In this document: positions 4,780-6,476 of the stretch, piece by piece
How positions within the stretch are numbered: the stretch's first letter is position 1
How the letters are laid out: each line of letters begins with the position of its first letter
From: SOIA01 sp050116035
Lineage (GTDB): Bacteria; Acidobacteriota; Aminicenantia; Aminicenantales; Aminicenantaceae
Direction: 5' to 3'
Assembly: GCA_050116035.1 (NCBI GenBank)
Contig: JASFPJ010000190.1
Location: forward strand, 1-6,476
Length of the DNA: 6,476 bases
The notes under the pieces: generated by a model
What the model was told of the DNA's origin: nothing
Databases searched by the model: none
What the model saw: only the letters and a program-made list of their open reading frames with translations
Program-made: the position numbers and the translations under genes

Positions 4780-6270
4780 ATGGCCGATATCAAAGAAAAA
4801 CTCCAGCGCCTGAAAAAAGAAAGGGAAACGCGTGCGAAGATGCAGCCAGTCAAGGGTGTCCTGGAAGAAGCCGATGAAAAAGATGAGCTTGTGAACGAAG
4901 AGAAGCTCAAGCCGTTGAAAAGAGAAAGGCAAACTCGCTCAAAAACCGATATCATAAAGGATGTCTGGGAAGAGATCGATAAAGACGAGAGCCTTTCCGT
5001 CAAGGAAAAACTCCAGCAGCTTATAACCCTCACTGGCAGGGAAGGACCTTCTGAATCCCAAGCCCCGGCCTTCGAGCCTCTTGAGAGAGAGCCCATCCAG
5101 TTTTTTGAGAATCCTTATCCTCTCGATGTCAGGTACGGAAAAATCACCTTATCTACAGGTCTGGATATAAAGGGAGATGTTCTTACCTGGCTCAGCAAAG
5201 ATGCCGAGTTTGAAAGCCTGGACCTTTCCACGGCTTTGTTCATCGACCTTGAGACTACAGGTCTTTCGGGGGGAACAGGTGTCGTGCCCTTCATGGTGGG
5301 GATGGGCTACTACAGGGATGATAAATTCTATGTCTCTCAATACTTCCTCGGAGAGATGGCTGAGGAAGAACGAATGATTCAGGAATTAGGCCAGTTTTTT
5401 TCTGAGATGAATTTTCAATCAGTGGTTTCCTATAACGGGAAAGGATTTGATATCCCTCTCCTCGAGACACGGTTCATCATGCACAAGCAGCCTTTCCTCC
5501 TCAGTGAACTTCCCCATCTGGATTTCCTCTTTTCCGCCCGGAGTCTCTGGAGGCATAAACATGAGAACTGTCGTCTCTTCCATCTGGCCCGTGAGGTCGT
5601 CAATGCGGACCGTGCCGAAGATATCCCCTCTGCTGAGATCCCCTGGAGATATTTTCAGTACCTGAACACAGGGAATTTCGAATTGATCGAGCCTATCCTC
5701 TACCATAATCAAGAGGATATTCTTTCTCTGCTGGGTGTGGTTGTCGCTGGCGCTCTCGTTTTTTCGGAAAAGGGAGAAAAGGGATTCGTGGATGCCATGG
5801 ACCTCTACGGAGCAGGGAAGATCATGGAGAAGGTGGGAGAAGTCGAGAAATCTCTTGATTTCTTCCAAAAAGCTTTGAATGGGAAATTATCGGATGAAAT
5901 TTCACTGGAGGCCAAAAAGAGAATTTCTTATCATTTCAAGAAGAATCAGGATTGGGAAAGGGCTGTGATGATGTGGAAAGAGATGACTTCCGCAGAAACC
6001 GCATCCATGAGTCAGCTTCTCTCGTTTAAAGAATTGGCCATGTACCTCGAGCATAAAGAGAAGAAGTTTGAGGAAGCGAGAGAAGTGGCCGAAGAGGGAT
6101 TTGTTATGTCGATGGGATTCTCTTCCTACTACGAGAAAGACTTTGCCCACCGCCTTGAGAGGCTGAAACAGAAAATAAAGAGGCAGAAGGAGTCAGAGCC
6201 GAAGATAAAACAGTCGAAGAAAAAAGAATCCACAAAAAAACAGCCGAAGACAAAAGCAAAAGGAAAATAG
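4780..6270 (+). CDS. YprB-like DEDD-fold 3'-5' exonuclease with N-terminal repeats and TPR-like region
   Basis: A 496-residue protein, probably cytoplasmic. Residues 3-90 are charged, helical-looking and repetitive (two 35-residue units and a partial third). Residues about 150-325 are an RNase H-like (YprB/RNase_H_2) domain: LFIDLETTGLSGG with D156 and E158, SYNGKGFDIPLLETRF with D224, PHLDFLFSARSLW (245-257), and YHNQEDILSL with H309 and D313. These give the four acidic residues of DEDD 3'-5' exonucleases, with His where DEDDy enzymes have Tyr in the Y-x3-D motif. All metal ligands seem intact, so activity on DNA or RNA is expected; the substrate is unknown. Residues about 338-445 look like degenerate TPR helices (GKIMEKVGEVEKSLDFFQKAL). 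The last 35 residues are Lys-rich (KKKESTKKQPKTKAKGK), perhaps binding nucleic acid. Start is ATG 4780; the next in-frame ATG is residue 21, inside the first repeat. It follows the yjbQ-family gene by 172 bp, probably as a separate unit. Confidence 0.9.
   Translation: MADIKEKLQRLKKERETRAKMQPVKGVLEEADEKDELVNEEKLKPLKRERQTRSKTDIIKDVWEEIDKDESLSVKEKLQQLITLTGREGPSESQAPAFEPLEREPIQFFENPYPLDVRYGKITLSTGLDIKGDVLTWLSKDAEFESLDLSTALFIDLETTGLSGGTGVVPFMVGMGYYRDDKFYVSQYFLGEMAEEERMIQELGQFFSEMNFQSVVSYNGKGFDIPLLETRFIMHKQPFLLSELPHLDFLFSARSLWRHKHENCRLFHLAREVVNADRAEDIPSAEIPWRYFQYLNTGNFELIEPILYHNQEDILSLLGVVVAGALVFSEKGEKGFVDAMDLYGAGKIMEKVGEVEKSLDFFQKALNGKLSDEISLEAKKRISYHFKKNQDWERAVMMWKEMTSAETASMSQLLSFKELAMYLEHKEKKFEEAREVAEEGFVMSMGFSSYYEKDFAHRLERLKQKIKRQKESEPKIKQSKKKESTKKQPKTKAKGK
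4786..5049 (+). repeat. 105 bp coding tandem repeat, 2.5 copies
   Basis: Within the exonuclease gene, 4786-4890 and 4891-4995 encode 35-residue units (EKLQRLKKERETRAK... and EKLKPLKRERQTRSK...) that share 16 of 35 residues without gaps. A third, partial unit (4996-5049, SVKEKLQQLITLTGREGP) keeps only the first half. The DNA has diverged, so the duplication is old or the repeat is kept at protein level. Confidence 0.65.
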
Positions 6271-6324
6271 ATGTCATTGGAAAAAATAGGGATTGTCCTT
6301 TTTATCAGACAGAAGAAGAATAAA

Positions 6325-6476
6325 TGTTATTGCGGGCGGAGCATGGCAATCTCAACCAATTGTCATTGCGAACGAAGTGTGGCAATCTCATACATATGTC
6401 ATTGCGAGCGAAGCGCGACAATCCCATACAATTGTCATTGCGAATGAAGTGTGGCAATCTCATACAATTGTCATTG
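6325..6476. repeat. 36 bp tandem repeat array (GTCATTGCGA...GGCAATCTCA type)
   Basis: Units begin at 6325, 6361, 6397, 6433 and 6469, exactly 36 bp apart: four full copies and the first 8 bp of a fifth, cut by the window edge. Each has TGTCATTGCG (TGTTATTGCG in the first), a variable GA-rich middle, GGCAAT (GACAAT in the third) and TCTCATACAAT or a variant. ATTGC and GCAAT make a 5 bp dyad in three of the four units. There are no unique spacers, so it is not a CRISPR array. It starts 54 bp after the exonuclease stop codon. Repeats of this GTCATTGCGAGCGAAGC type are widespread in unrelated bacteria as dispersed, REP-like sequences; function unknown. Confidence 0.85.

Noticed and set aside
6282..6303. 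Possible rho-independent terminator after the exonuclease gene (A-run, GG, CC, T-run)
   Set aside because: Only two G-C pairs with a bulge, and the rest is A-T; too weak to call.
6271..6447. A 58-codon open frame starting directly after the exonuclease stop codon
   Set aside because: Most of it is the 36 bp repeat, whose period is a multiple of three, giving the recurrent CHCERSVAIS-like peptide. This is a familiar artefact of translating such repeats; there is no ribosome-binding site of its own beyond the end of the preceding gene.
6325..6476. Possible CRISPR array
   Set aside because: The period is 36 bp in total and no part of it is a unique spacer; neighbouring units are near-identical throughout and no cas gene is present.

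Overview
The window looks like a piece of a Gram-negative-type genome. The large FtsX/MacB-like permeases with an N-terminus of the MFRNYLKIALRNIKRHKGYS type, together with a YprB-like exonuclease/TPR protein, suggest Acidobacteriota or Aminicenantes, or less likely Bacteroidota. This is inferred from family resemblance. There is no rRNA or marker gene to fix the taxon.

Layout. Positions 1-3776 carry two paralogous ABC-transporter permease genes in tandem on the minus strand. The upstream copy (1419-3776, 785 aa) is complete. The downstream copy (1-1074) is cut by the left edge of the window after 358 codons. The 344 bp between them hold a well-matched sigma-54 (-24/-12) promoter for the downstream permease, two dyad sequences about 87 and 108 bp upstream of the predicted transcription start (candidate enhancer-binding sites), and a 196 bp MITE-like element with 25 bp terminal inverted repeats. 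No ABC ATPase, membrane-fusion protein or regulator gene is in the window.

The 411 bp between the divergent permease and yjbQ-family genes are AT-rich and non-coding. They hold a second, more degenerate inverted-repeat element whose right end carries the same TGGGGTCAG terminus as the first. On the plus strand follow a small YjbQ/UPF0047-family gene (4188-4607) and, after 172 bp, a gene for a YprB-like DEDD-fold (RNase H-like) exonuclease with a repetitive charged N-terminus, a TPR-like region and a Lys-rich tail (4780-6270). The right edge runs into an exact-period 36 bp tandem array of the GTCATTGCGA...GGCAATCTCA repeat type.

How it fits together. The two permeases probably belong to a MacB-like export or lipoprotein/antimicrobial-peptide ABC system whose ATPase lies elsewhere. 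The downstream paralogue seems to have its own sigma-54 switch. The two plus-strand genes have no obvious functional link to the permeases or to each other. I see no strong evidence for a wholly new system. The most interesting material is regulatory and repeat-derived: the sigma-54/enhancer arrangement, the two related IR elements, a hairpin presenting a Shine-Dalgarno-like sequence in its loop, the 105 bp coding repeat in the exonuclease gene, and the 36 bp array.
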